From Cloeon dipterum (lineage: Eukaryota; Arthropoda; Insecta; Ephemeroptera; Baetidae): a stretch of 64,000 nucleotides of DNA. The position numbers and the translations under genes are program-made. Below are positions 39,301 through 51,839 of the stretch, one piece after another. The stretch's first letter is position 1. Each line of letters starts with the position of its first letter. The stretch lies in assembly GCF_949628265.1 (NCBI RefSeq), contig NC_088789.1, forward strand, positions 12,640,886-12,704,885, in the 5' to 3' direction. Below the pieces are notes generated by a model. The model ran no database searches and was not told the DNA's origin. It worked only from the letters and a program-made list of their open reading frames with translations.

Positions 39301-40872
39301 GTTATAAGAGGTGCAGCAGATTGAGGCCAATGTTGGTATTTGAAATTATTTTGACGTGTTTCCTAAATTGGAGTTTTAAATTTTGATAGCATATCACAAA
39401 TGTATACACATATTCTTTTAAAAATAGAAGCAAAAAACAATCACTAAACTGAAGCTGAATTTACAAATCAGCAAGTGTTTACAGAGCAGCTAAAATGCCT
39501 ATAAAAATATATTTTCAGATTATTAGTGACTTTAAGAATCAATACATCAGAATATAAAATTTGGTAATCGAGATGTACATTGAGAAATATTTACATATAT
39601 ATCCTATTTGATTCGCTCTGTAACTAATCGCTGACTTGGAAATCCATAAGTTATATCTTATCACAATCGGTTTACTTATTTAGTGATCTATAATATGAAT
39701 AAGTAATAATTTGAACTAAAAAGGGAAAAAATGTTTTAATAATTACACAAAATAAATAATATTGCTAAGAATGTGAAAACTATGGATTTTGCTGCCACAA
39801 GCAAAGACTTCACCTCAGCTTATTTACATTATTTGCCCATTCTATAATAACATGGTGCCGAGGACAAAGAAATGAAAATGTTATAAAATATTATCACAAA
39901 TGCAACAATGTTTTACTGATTACAAAGCAGCAATAGTCAATCTGTTGTTTTCTGACTGAACTGCGAAGCTACAATTCCTCGCAAATTGATTTTAGTCTTA
40001 TGGCGTCGTTCCACAATGATAAATTACACACGTAATTAATTGATTCTCTCAAGATTGTTATCCAACTTTAAACTTTGCTGCTTGATAGCACAACCATCAA
40101 AAAAGCTTTCTCGATTTTCACTTCGCTCTCAAAACATTTTTGGAGGGTAACAGCCAGCGTTACGTTTAAATTACTTGTTACAACAAGTCCATCATGTAAG
40201 TAAAGTGTATTAAATATTTTAACCATTTATGTTTCCAGTAATGATAATATTTTTTTAATTTTGGTTTCACCCGAGTGACCAAGTGAGAGACTAATTACTA
40301 CTATTTCATTAAAAAACATTGAACACTTTTAAACTTTGTAGAATGAGTTTGCAAGTTACAAGAACATCTTAACATTCAAATATTTATGGAAAAAATGTTT
40401 TCTCAAAATGTGCACACAAACAGTGTCAAGCGATTAGGTAGAGTAAAAAAGTGGTTCTCGTGTGGGAACTGCCATGGCCGAAGTCTTTTTAAATGCGGGG
40501 CCAAAACATGCCCCATTAAGTATGTCTAAAATGGCACATTATCATGTTAGATGGTGCAGCAAGAAAATGTTTGCTTCCTTCACACCAATCAGAATATTTG
40601 AGCTCGAAATGTGTCACAACCCTTGATTCGGAATTAAGGCAATTCCTACAGAGACCAAAAGCAAATTCGTAAGAGAAAAATAATGTTATGTTGGGAGAAA
40701 AGATTTTGGGGGATGGGTATTTTCTGTCATTGATAGCAGTCAATGAAAGGTAGAGGAAACTTCACACAGAAGGCCACCGCTCTCCTCACTGCAATTTGTC
40801 AGTTCATATGCTTTATACCTTCCAGCTAAGTTTTAGGAAACGATCGAGTTTCAGAAAGCTCTGCAGACAATT
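36346..40872. other. no gene recognised; includes probable 3' UTR of the PPP1R37 homologue
   Basis: AT-rich DNA between the capicua 5' region and the stop of the PPP1R37 homologue. Minus-strand AATAAA hexamers occur at about 39066-39070 and 38277-38282 and could end a long 3' UTR. A 102-codon plus-strand frame at 38700-39008 has one hydrophobic segment but no family resemblance and is not called. The segment 37140-37750 is richer in CG than its surroundings. Confidence 0.35.
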
Positions 40873-43800
40873 TTAAGTCACAACATCAGAGGTGCTTGGT
40901 GCAGATTCTGAAGAATCGTCACCAAAATCCCAGAATGGCTCCTCTTTGGATTTCTTTTTACTCTTTTTCTTTTTGCCAGGGCTAACATCAAGTGTGTTCT
41001 CCTTGTCGCTGGCTGAGGCAGGCAAATTTTCATAGTTTGTACTATCTAGGAGCGGGGCTGACAATGCGCTCGAGTCTAAATGCCTTTCATTTGAACTCAG
41101 GAAATCACCTGATAAATGCATTTTGGGTTTTTCGTGCTTGGATGAAAACTTGAAAGGTTCATAACTCAATGAAATTGAACTCAGACTGGGTACTATCTGC
41201 GACATCTTTGCTTCAGTTTTGGCGTAAAATGCAGACGCAGTAGACGAAAAACTTAGAGACGGAGTTTGGAAGAGGGCAAATAAGCTTTGAAGCGTGGATT
41301 TTGACTCAGATTTGGTAATCTGGGTGTTATCCGTGTTGGAGTAATTGTGAGCGTTCTCTGACAGTTTTCGAGGCTCTGAAATTCGAGGTGGAAATGTTTG
41401 GGAAATGCTCAACTGCTGCTTTTCATTTCTGTTGATAGAGGTTGAATCCCGACTAACACTATCCAAATAAGCTGGATTCATCTCAGTGATAATGTCAAAA
41501 TTTTCATCCTCTTTTTGCTTTACCTCCAAAATAATTGGCTCTGTCAATTCTTCCTGTCGCGCGTCCAGGTCTTCTTGCTCCATCTTTGATGTGATTTGCT
41601 CTACTTCATCATCACATTCAACACTATCATTGTTGTTATTGTTTTTGTTATTTTCATTATCAATGTGTTCACAAGTAGAATTCTGGTTGCTGTTTGTGTC
41701 GACCTGTTCGCAGTCAATCTTGTAGGCTTCTGGAATATTGGACGTTGCCGCGTTTGGCGTGACTTGAAAGCCGACCGTTACTTTGGACTCCTCAGGCAAG
41801 ACAATTTTTGGAATGTCAGTCACAGGCGTAATGGAAAACCTTGATCTGACTTCAGGAACAACTGGCGACGGATCTGCAACTTTGGAGACGGAAAATCGCG
41901 ATTTACCTGGGCTGGGAATCGGACTCATGATCGGGCTTGGTGTAGGACTTGGCGCTGGTGAACGAAGCCTGCCGCAAGAAAGCGTTTTCTTGGGAATCGT
42001 TTGGGGAATTTTGATTTCACAAGTAAGTGAAATCTTTCTTGAATTCAGTCCCACATTAAGTGGCAGCCTTGAAGAATAGCTGTTTGGTGGGCATTTTTCC
42101 AAGTTGAGCTTCAGCTGCTCATTAATCGAGTGCAGGGCTGCCTGATACTGCGCTAAGTCTTCAGATTCCTGTAAAAAATAACGTTGATAAGGTTTCTAAA
42201 CAAATAAGCCTGCAAGTACTCACAAGGTATGTTGGATTTTGGTCCAAGTCCAGCTGAGTCATGCTCTCATTCATCTTCAAGCTTTCAAGCATACTCTGAA
42301 GTCCGTCAACCTTTAACTGATTGTCTCTCAAATCTACCCTCTGCGAAGGAATGGATTAATATTTTTTTAATGAATGTTTAAATGCATTACATGAAGAGTT
42401 TTGTTGTGCTCGAAAACCAAAGCCAAATCTTTGGCAGCAGCACACGTAATTTTGGTTGACTGCAGCCCAAGGCGCGAGAGTCCCGAATTGTTTTTAAGTG
42501 GCTCTCGCAAGCCTTGCAACCAAGAATCTGTCAAATCATTGTGCCCAACGTTCAATATCTCCATATCGTTATTTGCTTCCTGCAATGGCAAAATTTGAGA
42601 ATGATAAAATACCAATTTCAACATCATTCTGTACCAGCAACTTGCAAAAATGAAGCCCGCTTGATTGTGTGAGGCAGTTATTCCACATGACCAGCACCCT
42701 CAGCCCAGTTTTTTCATCACCGGGACTAGAAGGAGAATCTGGCTGGCTGGGGGCATACACGTGTCCAGAAAGGCGCTGACATAAATGTTGCGCGCCCTTG
42801 TCACCTGGAAAGTTAATTTCAAAATATTGTCGTGAGGGATCAATAATAATTATTGGTAACCAGCTTAATACTGAATTTTTTGAAGCTCTTAAAAGATCAA
42901 CTGGAATTAAATTTAAATAAATTACCTATTATGTTGTTGCTCAAATCAAGAAGTTGTAAACTTGTGTTATAACTTAAAAGATTTGAAATGTTGTAAGCAT
43001 CTGTAGATTCTAGATGGTTTTCCCCCAAGTAAATTTCTTGCAAACTTCTGTTCATCCTCAATGCATTAGCTTAAAGAATATAGTGTAATTGAGTTTCATG
43101 TGTGTAACAAACTTAAATCGTCACATACTTAACATTATGATTGGCTTTCCTTGCAAGTGGCATCTCTCCAAATTCAAAACTGCGAGATGGGTCCCAATTT
43201 TTAATGAACGAGTCAGGAAAGGAATGAATTCCTCTTTCAGGCAAGTTTCCTTGGCAATAAGCTCCTTTAAGCACTGCGTCTGTAATGGTTGCAGGAAACG
43301 TGTAAATGTGTTAACTGCTTAATGGTGCTTACAATCACTTACCTTTTTAATCATGCGAGAACATGCCTGCCACCCCCTGCCTAAAATTTTGGCATTTCTT
43401 GATATGTTAACAGTTTCGCAAGCCTCATAATACTCTATCATTTCAAACATAGCGACAGCTCCCTAAAAAATAATTGAATATATGAATTTGCAGATAGTCA
43501 CACTAGTATTCAATTATTTATTTCTACACCTCTTTGTACAGCATTAATTCATAGATAATATTTATGGACTTTCTGTTTCATAAATTTAATATTTTTTGCT
43601 ATAACATTTAAAAGGACGTTGATGTCAAACGGTTTGCAACACAACAAAGAGGCAAAGCGTTTATCAGTATAAAAACAAACCACTCCACTAGGACAAACTC
43701 TTATTAATAGGAAACTTACTTCTTCACTAATACGAGTGTTTTCCAGATCAAGCACATGAAATCGGATTCTCTTAAAAATCTCTTCAAGTGCTTCACATGC

Positions 43801-46800
43801 CATGTACTCCAGCTCTGTCCCACTGAGGTCGAATACGGGAATACGATCCTGGTCCCTAAGCTCATAGTTGAATTCCTAGTTTGAAATTAAGCGTTAAACA
43901 TTTTAAACGTTTAACTTAGTTAGCAGGCATATACAAACCTTAAGTTGGTTCAAGACTTTTGGTATTCTTTGCACACCATGCTTAATACACGATTCCGAGT
44001 ACTTGGTAGAAAGGAATTCAGCTGAGATTGCTTCATCTGCAACAAAGAATCATGAAGTTGAAAAATATGTTGTATTTTAGATCAGATCGCAGAGAATAGT
44101 CTTAGGGTTTTATATTTTCCAATTACTTTTTACGGCAAGAACAAAATCATTTTGCTGAAAATTCAAAAATTGATCCAATGACGAAAAATAATAGTAAACA
44201 AAGATAAGATAAAATCATGGAATTAGGTAACGTTTTAATTAGGGCTGTTCCAATTAATGCTATTCAATATTTAAGTTTTATCAATATCATGCCGTTCTTG
44301 TCTTCACTATCGTGCACGCTCTGCTTGTTTATTTTTGACTATATATCACGAAGGTTTAGAAGATCTTCAATATTCACAGTTCATCTTCGTTTGAAAGCAA
44401 TAAGTTAGTCAAGCAGCTTTAATCAAAGGATTTTCAAGTAGGATCCATGTTATTTCTTTCAAGTATTAATTCAAATTGTGAGAATAAACAGCGAAACAAA
44501 GTCTCTCAGAAAAATATATTCTTTTTTACATCACGACTTCTATGCGTCCGAAGATCTTATGCAAATTTAATATTATACTTTCAACGTAATTTGAACCAAC
44601 ACTGAGCACTGGCTCTGACGGATTATACGGATTCAATGTCAAAAATTGCTCTCAAGGGAATACCTGCAAATCTATGAAACGAAATCTGCGAAAATTGCGG
44701 GGATTTGAAAGAGTAAGAGATGAATAACAGCCGAGATCCTAATTAAATTATTGCATCGCACTTCTTAGTGTGATTTTATTCTAAGCAGCTTGCCCGGTTT
44801 TGAAATGCTGATGCGTGCATATTAATTAATAGGCACGCTGGTCGGCAGTGCAATTAAGTGGCAGGTGGTGCTATTCCTTGAGACACAGCTAGACGACACA
44901 CCGTTGCAATGAAATTATTCTGCTCTCCATTTCCTAATCTCATCTACCAACTGTTATGTCACACCTGCTAAACTTTTCGTTCACTGTACACAATCCAGAA
45001 AATAACATTATAATATGTCTTGGCAGCAAAATTAGGTAACAAAAATTAAGATTCCCTGATGTTATTTTCAAAAGAAAGTTAATTATTTTAAGTTTTTCCG
45101 ATCAGAGCACACTTCAACAGTAAATTAATTTTTAAACTTGTTATTAATAAAGAAACCAAGTATTTAGTTAAGGAAAGGTGACGCAATAGCTCGCAATTTT
45201 ACTTTCTCTGACGCACTTACTGAAGTTTGAATGACGTACATTATTTGTGGAATTTTCTGCAATGGTAGGGTGTCTTTTGTAACAGAGTGCCTTTCGCAAA
45301 GAGCATGCTCTCAGCAGGTTATTTCAGCAAAAAATGTAACATGCTGGTTATGAAGTACATATAATGGTTTTAGTTTCAAGGAAATCATGCCAGAAATTAA
45401 AAGTAAGTTAAAACAATGAGCTCAAACTTTAAATGGACTCAATTTACCAATCATCTCAATCAAAAAATTTACATTGGAACGTTGTGATGAGACTGTTATT
45501 ATAATGTAAAATAATTGAAGGTTGTTTTTGATAGATATGTTGTAATAAATTTAAAAACACACCAGTTGTCACCAACTTAAATCAATTGGAGGATTTTCTG
45601 CTATGAGGAAGGAAGCAGTGATTTTTTTCTTTTTGCAGGCTAGTTTATTTCTTTACAATAAGATAACGAGAGCCAAGTGGTGATGAAAATAAATTTAAAT
45701 ATCACGGAAAAATTGTCGTATCAAAAAATGCAATTCTGTATGGTTATTATATATATACTGCCTGAACTCCATTATTTTAAAGAGGGGCTAATGAAAGTTA
45801 AAATTTACGAGCTGACCCGATCCTAGATAATCCAATGCAATCTAAGATGTTGGTGATATTTTGTTTGTAAATTGTAATTTACGGCGGAAGTTATCAGCAA
45901 AGTTCACAGCACAGCCTGCTTTCGATAAAAATTTATTCCGTGAGTGAAAACAAAAATCACTAAAATTAGAATATCATATTGAAGGAAAGGCCTGAGAGGT
46001 CAGGCACCTGGAAGAGCAGCGGGTCTCAGGTCAAGCGCCACCTAGCAACATGTCAAGGCCGCAGCTAACGAAATCAGAGGTGCGAAATTGTGCGAGAGGA
46101 AACGCTCGCGCAGAAGACTTAAATTGCTCTAAAAACGCACACACACATTAATAATTGTTGTGTGTTAAGTTTTGTACGCGTGGAAATGCTCCTTTCCTTG
46201 TCCTAGTTATAAACAAGCCAATATTGCACAGCCTTGGGCGGGAATGAATTTTATTAGAGACGCTTGCAAGCGAGAACGACGGAGAAGACACCATCTGCAC
46301 CGAAAAGCAAAAAAATCTACGTGTCTATCAAGGGACGAAAGTAACGTGAAGTACGAAGTTGTCTGCTTGATGTTTCAAGTTAGGGTCCACTCTAAATTAT
46401 TAATTATTGACGGCTAAACAAAGGACCTAAGCGGAACCGACGGAACGAGACTCCCTTTCACTCACTGCCCTACTTTAGTAATTAGCGTGCGGAATTATCG
46501 TACGATGCAAGTGTCAGTGTTTCGCGCCAAATGATTCGCATTTTTGCCAAAAGCCTGGCTTGCAAATCGCCAGTCGAGAAACTCGTTTCTGCACGCTGAA
46601 GATTAGCGCGTGTTTGCTCATTATGCCTTCTGTCACATAGCAACTGGTGATTGACTTTTCCAAGGAAATTAGTGGGAATGTATGCAAAATGCGCCGCTGT
46701 ACGATCGGAAATGCACATTTAGCGACCGTTGCGCACAAAATCGATTTAGCGAAAAGACGTCCGGAACATTAAAATCAGATTGGGATGTAAACTAATTTTA

Positions 46801-46929
46801 AGAGGGATCAAAGCATAATTTGTTACCCGTGAACCAGGGGTCCTCCGGTCCATAAGTGGCCGTAACCAGGCTGCTCTCGTCCTCGGAGAAGTGAACTGTG
46901 CGCGACGCCTTCTTCTCCGTTGCATCCAT
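40873..46929 (-). CDS. PPP1R37: PPP1R37-like leucine-rich repeat regulator of protein phosphatase 1
   Basis: Vertebrate PPP1R37 binds the PP1 catalytic subunit and inhibits it. Coding exons (minus strand): 46929-46827, 44036-43939, 43875-43720, 43462-43343, 43279-43129, 43069-42926, 42804-42635, 42579-42391, 42340-42224, 42168-40873; 2544 bases, 847 aa, in frame. Residues 10-14 are RTVHF, a canonical RVxF PP1-docking motif at the same place as RVTF in the human protein, followed by the shared 'PEDPW' segment. Residues about 68-416 form a ribonuclease-inhibitor-type leucine-rich repeat array (CEALEEIFKRIRFHVLDLE, MFEMIEYYEA, LVMWNNCLTQ and IKITC-like repeats) closely following the human order. 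Exon 10 encodes a long disordered tail rich in Ser, Pro, Asn and Glu, with Pro-Ser repeats at about 475-490, two SRFS[VI] segments that could be extra RVxF-like sites, and a Lys-rich stretch near the end. The tail is longer than in human (691 aa total). Intron 1 is about 2.8 kb. Confidence 0.93.
44037..46826 (-). other. large first intron of the PPP1R37 homologue
   Basis: AT-rich, no coding exon recognised. GT donor follows 46827 and AG acceptor precedes 44036, both phase 1. Short frames at 46172-46417 and 46482-46738 show no domain. First introns often carry enhancers, but none is identifiable. Confidence 0.6.
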
Positions 46930-48174
46930 CTTCTAATCAGAACACTGACACACAGTCATTGATTGATTCACTTGCCAATCACATGTCTTAATGTGTCATG
47001 TTCGCTAAATCGAGTTTTTTAATTGATGAATTTCAACAACTTGCTAATTAAAACCTTTGCTCAAGTTCTTCGTGTTTGACCCCAACAGAGGCCATCTTGC
47101 TTTTTAGCAATATTGCCAACGAAACGCAATACCAACTTGCCGGTGCTGACTCTGCGTTGGAAATGATGTGATTGTCGACTCCACTAACCACTGCGCTCCA
47201 AGCAAGGTTTTCTGTGAAAAAACCGAGCGCAGCGATCGTTTTATCCTGATATTAGATCAATATAAAATTATGAAGTTAACACAATAAATAATTAAGGGTT
47301 GTTGAATATTATGCTTTATGAGCTAGTTTTACTTTCAGAGAAAATTTGTTTGTAGAGAAAATTAAAAAAATGTTTATATTTTCTGAAAAATAAAATTTAC
47401 TCATATTTTTATAAATCTGGTTAATCTAATAATAATTAGAATACGAGTTTGAATATTTTACAGGGCAAAATTATCAGAAAATTATATTTTTGCGAGTTAT
47501 CCCACCACCATAATATTATATAACCTTTTGCTCTATTCTTAGGAACACAAATTTTTAGTTAGTTGAGGGTAAATTTAAAATTTACAACTTTCTAAAGGCA
47601 AAGAGAAATTTATAGTCTTTCATAGTTTGGATTCGGACTTTTTAAGAACGGTAAAATGATGCGTACAGGAGCTCCAAACTTCGAGGCCCACATTTCCTTA
47701 TCAACCAAAGTAAACAAGCACATTTACCTCATTGTTTAGACAAAGTACTTGATTTCGTCTTGTTTACCTTCTGAAGCGTAAATCAAGAATAGTAAATTCC
47801 CTGTGAGGAAACTGCTCTAATTTTACGACGCTCTATGGAGCAGCAAGGTCAACTTTGTCATACAAACGAACAAATATATAATTTGCATTCATAGTTTATA
47901 ATATGCTATACTTATAAATTGTAGACATCCCACACACCATTAATTGTAAATAGAAATACATATAATCTAGAAAAAACATGACCAAATTCGACAAGAATCA
48001 AATTATTTTCGTAATTTAAAATTTTGTTGAAGAGTGTAAACGCAAACAAAAATTTAAATTCAAAGAGCAGAACAAAAAATAATGTTTAGGGTATGCGCAA
48101 GAGCAATAGGAATAAAATGTAGCTAGCTGCAAGCTGAAAAAGTTACATTACATATTGATTAGAGTATTTTTAGA
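46930..48174. other. spacer between the PPP1R37 homologue and the RS-rich gene
   Basis: Contains the presumed promoter of the PPP1R37 homologue at its left end and the 3' UTR of the RS-rich gene at its right end. AT-rich with no coding potential. No perfect poly(A) hexamer was found close to the RS-rich stop. Confidence 0.4.
47091..47100 (-). promoter_or_regulatory. YY1/pho-like motif upstream of the PPP1R37 homologue
   Basis: GCAAGATGGC on the gene strand, 162 bases upstream of the ATG at 46929, in the same orientation as the similar motif upstream of capicua. It is consistent with a start-site-proximal YY1/pho element; the claim rests on a short match. Confidence 0.35.
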
Positions 48175-50166
48175 CTAAGTTCTCAAGAATTTTCTAGTAA
48201 CAAATCCCTCTGCGCCCTTGTTGATTACATTCTTCCCCAGACCACTCTTCTTCGCTGACCAAGGTTCATTTCTTGGCAATGGTAGATTCTCCCTTTCCAA
48301 GGGTGATCTCCCAAGATTAGAGAAGCGGTAGCTCTCCCAGTCTCGCTCCCTCTCTCTCCTGGCATTATCCAGCGCAGCATCCTCTCCGTAGCAAGCTCGC
48401 TCCACTTCCAGCCACTCTTGATACCTTTGCCACCACGTTTCCCATTTGAAATATTCGTCGAAGGATACATCTGTGTCCCACAGCAATCCCTTTCTGCGAT
48501 AATAGCTGTACCTAATCAATGGGTCAGACCAGTTCACAGGAGCATCTGGACCAGGTGGTCTCTCCTCTGTGTATGTTCTTTCGAAGAAGCAGCGACGGCG
48601 CTCATAATGAAATGCGTAATCTCTTTCTGGTGATTCCCTCCTCACCACTGGTCGCTCATGCCTTGATAGAGGAAAGTCAAGCTCCACAGCATCATCTGCG
48701 ATGACCACTTTTACACCTGGAGCTGCCGAGTCCTTGGTTATTTTCATCGAAACAGAGTCATACTCTCGACGGTCAACAGACCACTGAGCCATTTTGCCAA
48801 ATCTTTCCGAGAGAGTCATTTTGGGTGCTTCATTGATCTCGCCGGATGAATCTTCAGAATCAGATGAGCTTGACGAAGAGCCTGAGGTAGACTCGACTGG
48901 CGTTCTTGGGTGAGGTGGAGACTTGGGTCTTCCAACTCTCTGCTTTTTACGTCCGCCAGTTGGCTCTGGAGGAGTCTTCCTTCCTGTTTTCTTATTACTG
49001 ACAACTCTTTTAATCGTTTTCTTTGCCGGCATTGGAGGTGGCGAGGGAGACGGCGGAGTGCGAGAGTTTCGTGGCTGTTTTCGATGTTTAGGGGAGCAGA
49101 CAGAACAGTCTTCATCTGAGCAAGAACTTTCGCTTCCTGATGAAGAGAAGGAGGAAGAACGGTTTGTTCTGCGGTGCCCTCCCCTTCGATGTGCTGGAGT
49201 CCTAGGCCTGCCCCGAGAGCGTTCCCTGGAGTTACTGTGTCTGCTTGGTGGAGACGGTGGGGATCTGAAACAGGAAACGTTAATACTCACTGAAGCATGC
49301 GGTACACATTAATGACGCCCTTAAAAAAATATGAATTTAAAATGACAACTTGTTTTTTTAAGTAAATTGTAAAAGTAAGGCAGTGCTAATGAGAAGCAAA
49401 ATTAGATGGTCATAGCTTTTACCATAAAGGTTGCATGCGATTTAATTCAGCCATGGAATTTTAAATGATAGCAAAATCAACTGAACGCATCAGTCACCTA
49501 GGCTACCTTGTTATCCAAGTGGAATTTACATGACTGCAAATATTGTATATATTTCTAATTTCACGCATGCTGGATGAGAGTATCTAAAATAATATTTACC
49601 TAGGCCTTGCTTTTTGGGTTTTCTCCTTGGAGACCTTTGAAACCGGAGTTCTAGGTCGTCGGTTTACAGGAGACTTAGGTCTGTCTAAAGGGGACCGACT
49701 TCTGGAGGTTTGGCTGCTGGAACTTGAGCTTCTAGAGCGACTGGACTTGCGCAGTTCTTCTCGATACATTTCATCAAATCCACTGTGCCTCCATCTATTT
49801 TAAATTAAAAGGCTAAGAACTGTTTTCCTTTGTGTTATAAAGAAAAATCAACCTGTCTGGTACCCTAGCTTCAGCTTCAAGAAGTTTTTTTGTCCAATAT
49901 GCGCTCTGACCACCAGTATCTCTTCTGGCGTTTTGCATAACATGCCCAAGCTCACGTCTCCTCGGAGAGTTGGCTGCTTCAAATTGATTTTACACCTTCA
50001 ACTCCACAAATTTAAACTTAAGTTTACAGCGTCGCCTGGCTCTTCGTTGATCATTTTCCCTTCTAGCAGCTCCGCTGCTGACGCCCCCACGGACGTCATC
50101 CATCCTCAGCTTGGCTCTGTCATTGCCGCCTCTATTTCCAGATCGATTTCTTCGAGTTTTAGGCAT
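48175..50166 (-). CDS. Arg/Ser-rich nuclear protein with NKAPD1-like motif
   Basis: Coding exons (minus strand): 50166-50028, 49976-49853, 49794-49600, 49264-48175; 1548 bases, 515 aa, in frame with GT-AG junctions. The start MPKTRRNRSGN is the first Met of a basic N-terminus. Residues about 72-101 (AYWTKKLLEAEARVPDRWRH and following SGFDEMY) match the motif of human NKAPD1, 'NKKFYDYEANMPDRWGHSGY'. Residues 105-270 are an RS/SP-rich low-complexity region with many RSRS, RPRTP and poly-Ser/Asp runs, typical of splicing-speckle proteins. The C-terminal 230 residues are a separate, more ordered segment: LSERFGKMAQWSVDRREYD, then a Trp/Tyr-rich stretch (FKWETWWQRYQEW). I do not recognise a named orthologue for the whole protein. 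A nuclear role in pre-mRNA processing is inferred from composition. Its 5' end lies about 1.7 kb from divergently transcribed Rbbp5. Confidence 0.85.
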
Positions 50167-51839
50167 CGTATGCAACTGAAATTTCAAACAAGTAATGAGT
50201 AATGCAAAGGAAAAATAGTTGTGAAGATGATGCCGCCTGTGCTTTATACTCAAGACAGGAAAATTATGATTGAGACGTACACTATGAACACATATTCGAA
50301 ATTTTTACCTCTGCTTTGGCAGTCCAATTGATTTAGGTAACAGAGGGATCATGGCAATTAAATTTACGCTGCGCAACAAATGATTTAAGCACAAATGTAG
50401 GGTCCTTGAATAAAAAATGTCCACGCAAAACTGTCCTTAGGAACATTGGCGTCTGGAAGCGCGCACTTGAGTGTTTCTTCATTGCTGATGTATAGTAAGC
50501 CACAAGTCCTAGTCTCAAAATGTCACTTTCGCGCACTTCAAACTTCACTCTCTAGCTTTTAAGTTCAGTTTGGTCCAGTTTGATCCTAGTCTGAGAATAG
50601 TCAAAACACTTCACAAAGGTCCAGTCATCCACCAAGCCTTAATCAGTTCATTGTTTGTTGAGGAACAAGACAGTTCAGGATATCACTCTAGATGTTTATG
50701 GTCATCGTTCTTCAATATATTTATAACTTACCTCAATTTTCAATGCATCCAATTAGCTGTTCACAAAGTATTAAAAATTGAAAGGCAAGTATTGAGTTGA
50801 CTGCGAAAAATGGGAATAATACCAATATAGTTAAGGATTATGATGAGGATTATTTAATTTTTTGTGAGTGTTTTTAACTGTATTATGTACGTGTTTTGGA
50901 GCAGAATTTTAAAGACTACTTAATGTTTGAATATTAAATTATAAAGAATTAAATCAGGTTTTTTGTGTAGTTCCAGTCAAAAAAATACGGACGACTTTTG
51001 TAATAATTTAATTAAAAAGGGGGGAGTATAATTATGTATGTATCTATTATGCCTTCATTACAACACTGGTTCATCTGTTGATTGGTTACAAACTGGGAGT
51101 TGCGGGGAAAATGCAGCAATAATTAAATTGACGATCACAAGCTGTAAAAACGTAGTGGATTGATTTTTTGCTAAAAAGGACAACATTGAACTAAACTCAC
51201 TTTATGATTGTATTGACGGGTCCAATTCGGAATTCGAAATCTAGTCGGAAAACTGCTGCTTAATGGGAAAATAGGTATTTATAATTCTATCAATATTGCG
51301 ATGTACACCCGGTTATTTTGTCCTTAGCCGACACAACGAGGTCACAATAAAGGAGTCACGTCAAAACAAAATTAAATATACTAAATTTTGGGCGATCAGC
51401 AGGGGAGCGCCATCAGTTGTTTGTTTTTGGAGTTAAAAGCACGGACATGCACAGGTGTAATGGCCGCTTGTATACCAACTTAAAATATTTTCGTTAAATA
51501 AAAATTTACAGTGATAAAATGTCATTTACTTTCTTTGATTATTTAAAATATAAAATAATTTTAGCGGCTTTTATAATAATTTTAATGTGTTCTAAAAATT
51601 TGTGGTTTTTAGAAAGAAAAAAGCGTCTCATAATGAGTGTTGTTGGCGCAATTTGTTTCTAATGGCTTTATTACGCAAAGCCTACGCTGGGCGGCACCAG
51701 GCGGCACCTCCGTTTTTGTTATTGTTGATTGTTGATTTACCGGGGAAAGTCCAAAGTGTAAAAACTGTAAAACGCAAAATTTTATTCATAATTCAGCCGT
51801 CATCCTTTGTATAAATAATTTAATTTTCCTTAAGGAATA
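50167..51839. other. divergent intergenic region between the RS-rich gene and Rbbp5
   Basis: Separates two start codons facing away from each other (50166 minus, 51840 plus) and so must hold both promoters or one shared one. AT-rich, with CG-containing segments near 51405-51480 and 51680-51720. No TATA-box and initiator pair at proper spacing was convincing. Confidence 0.4.
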
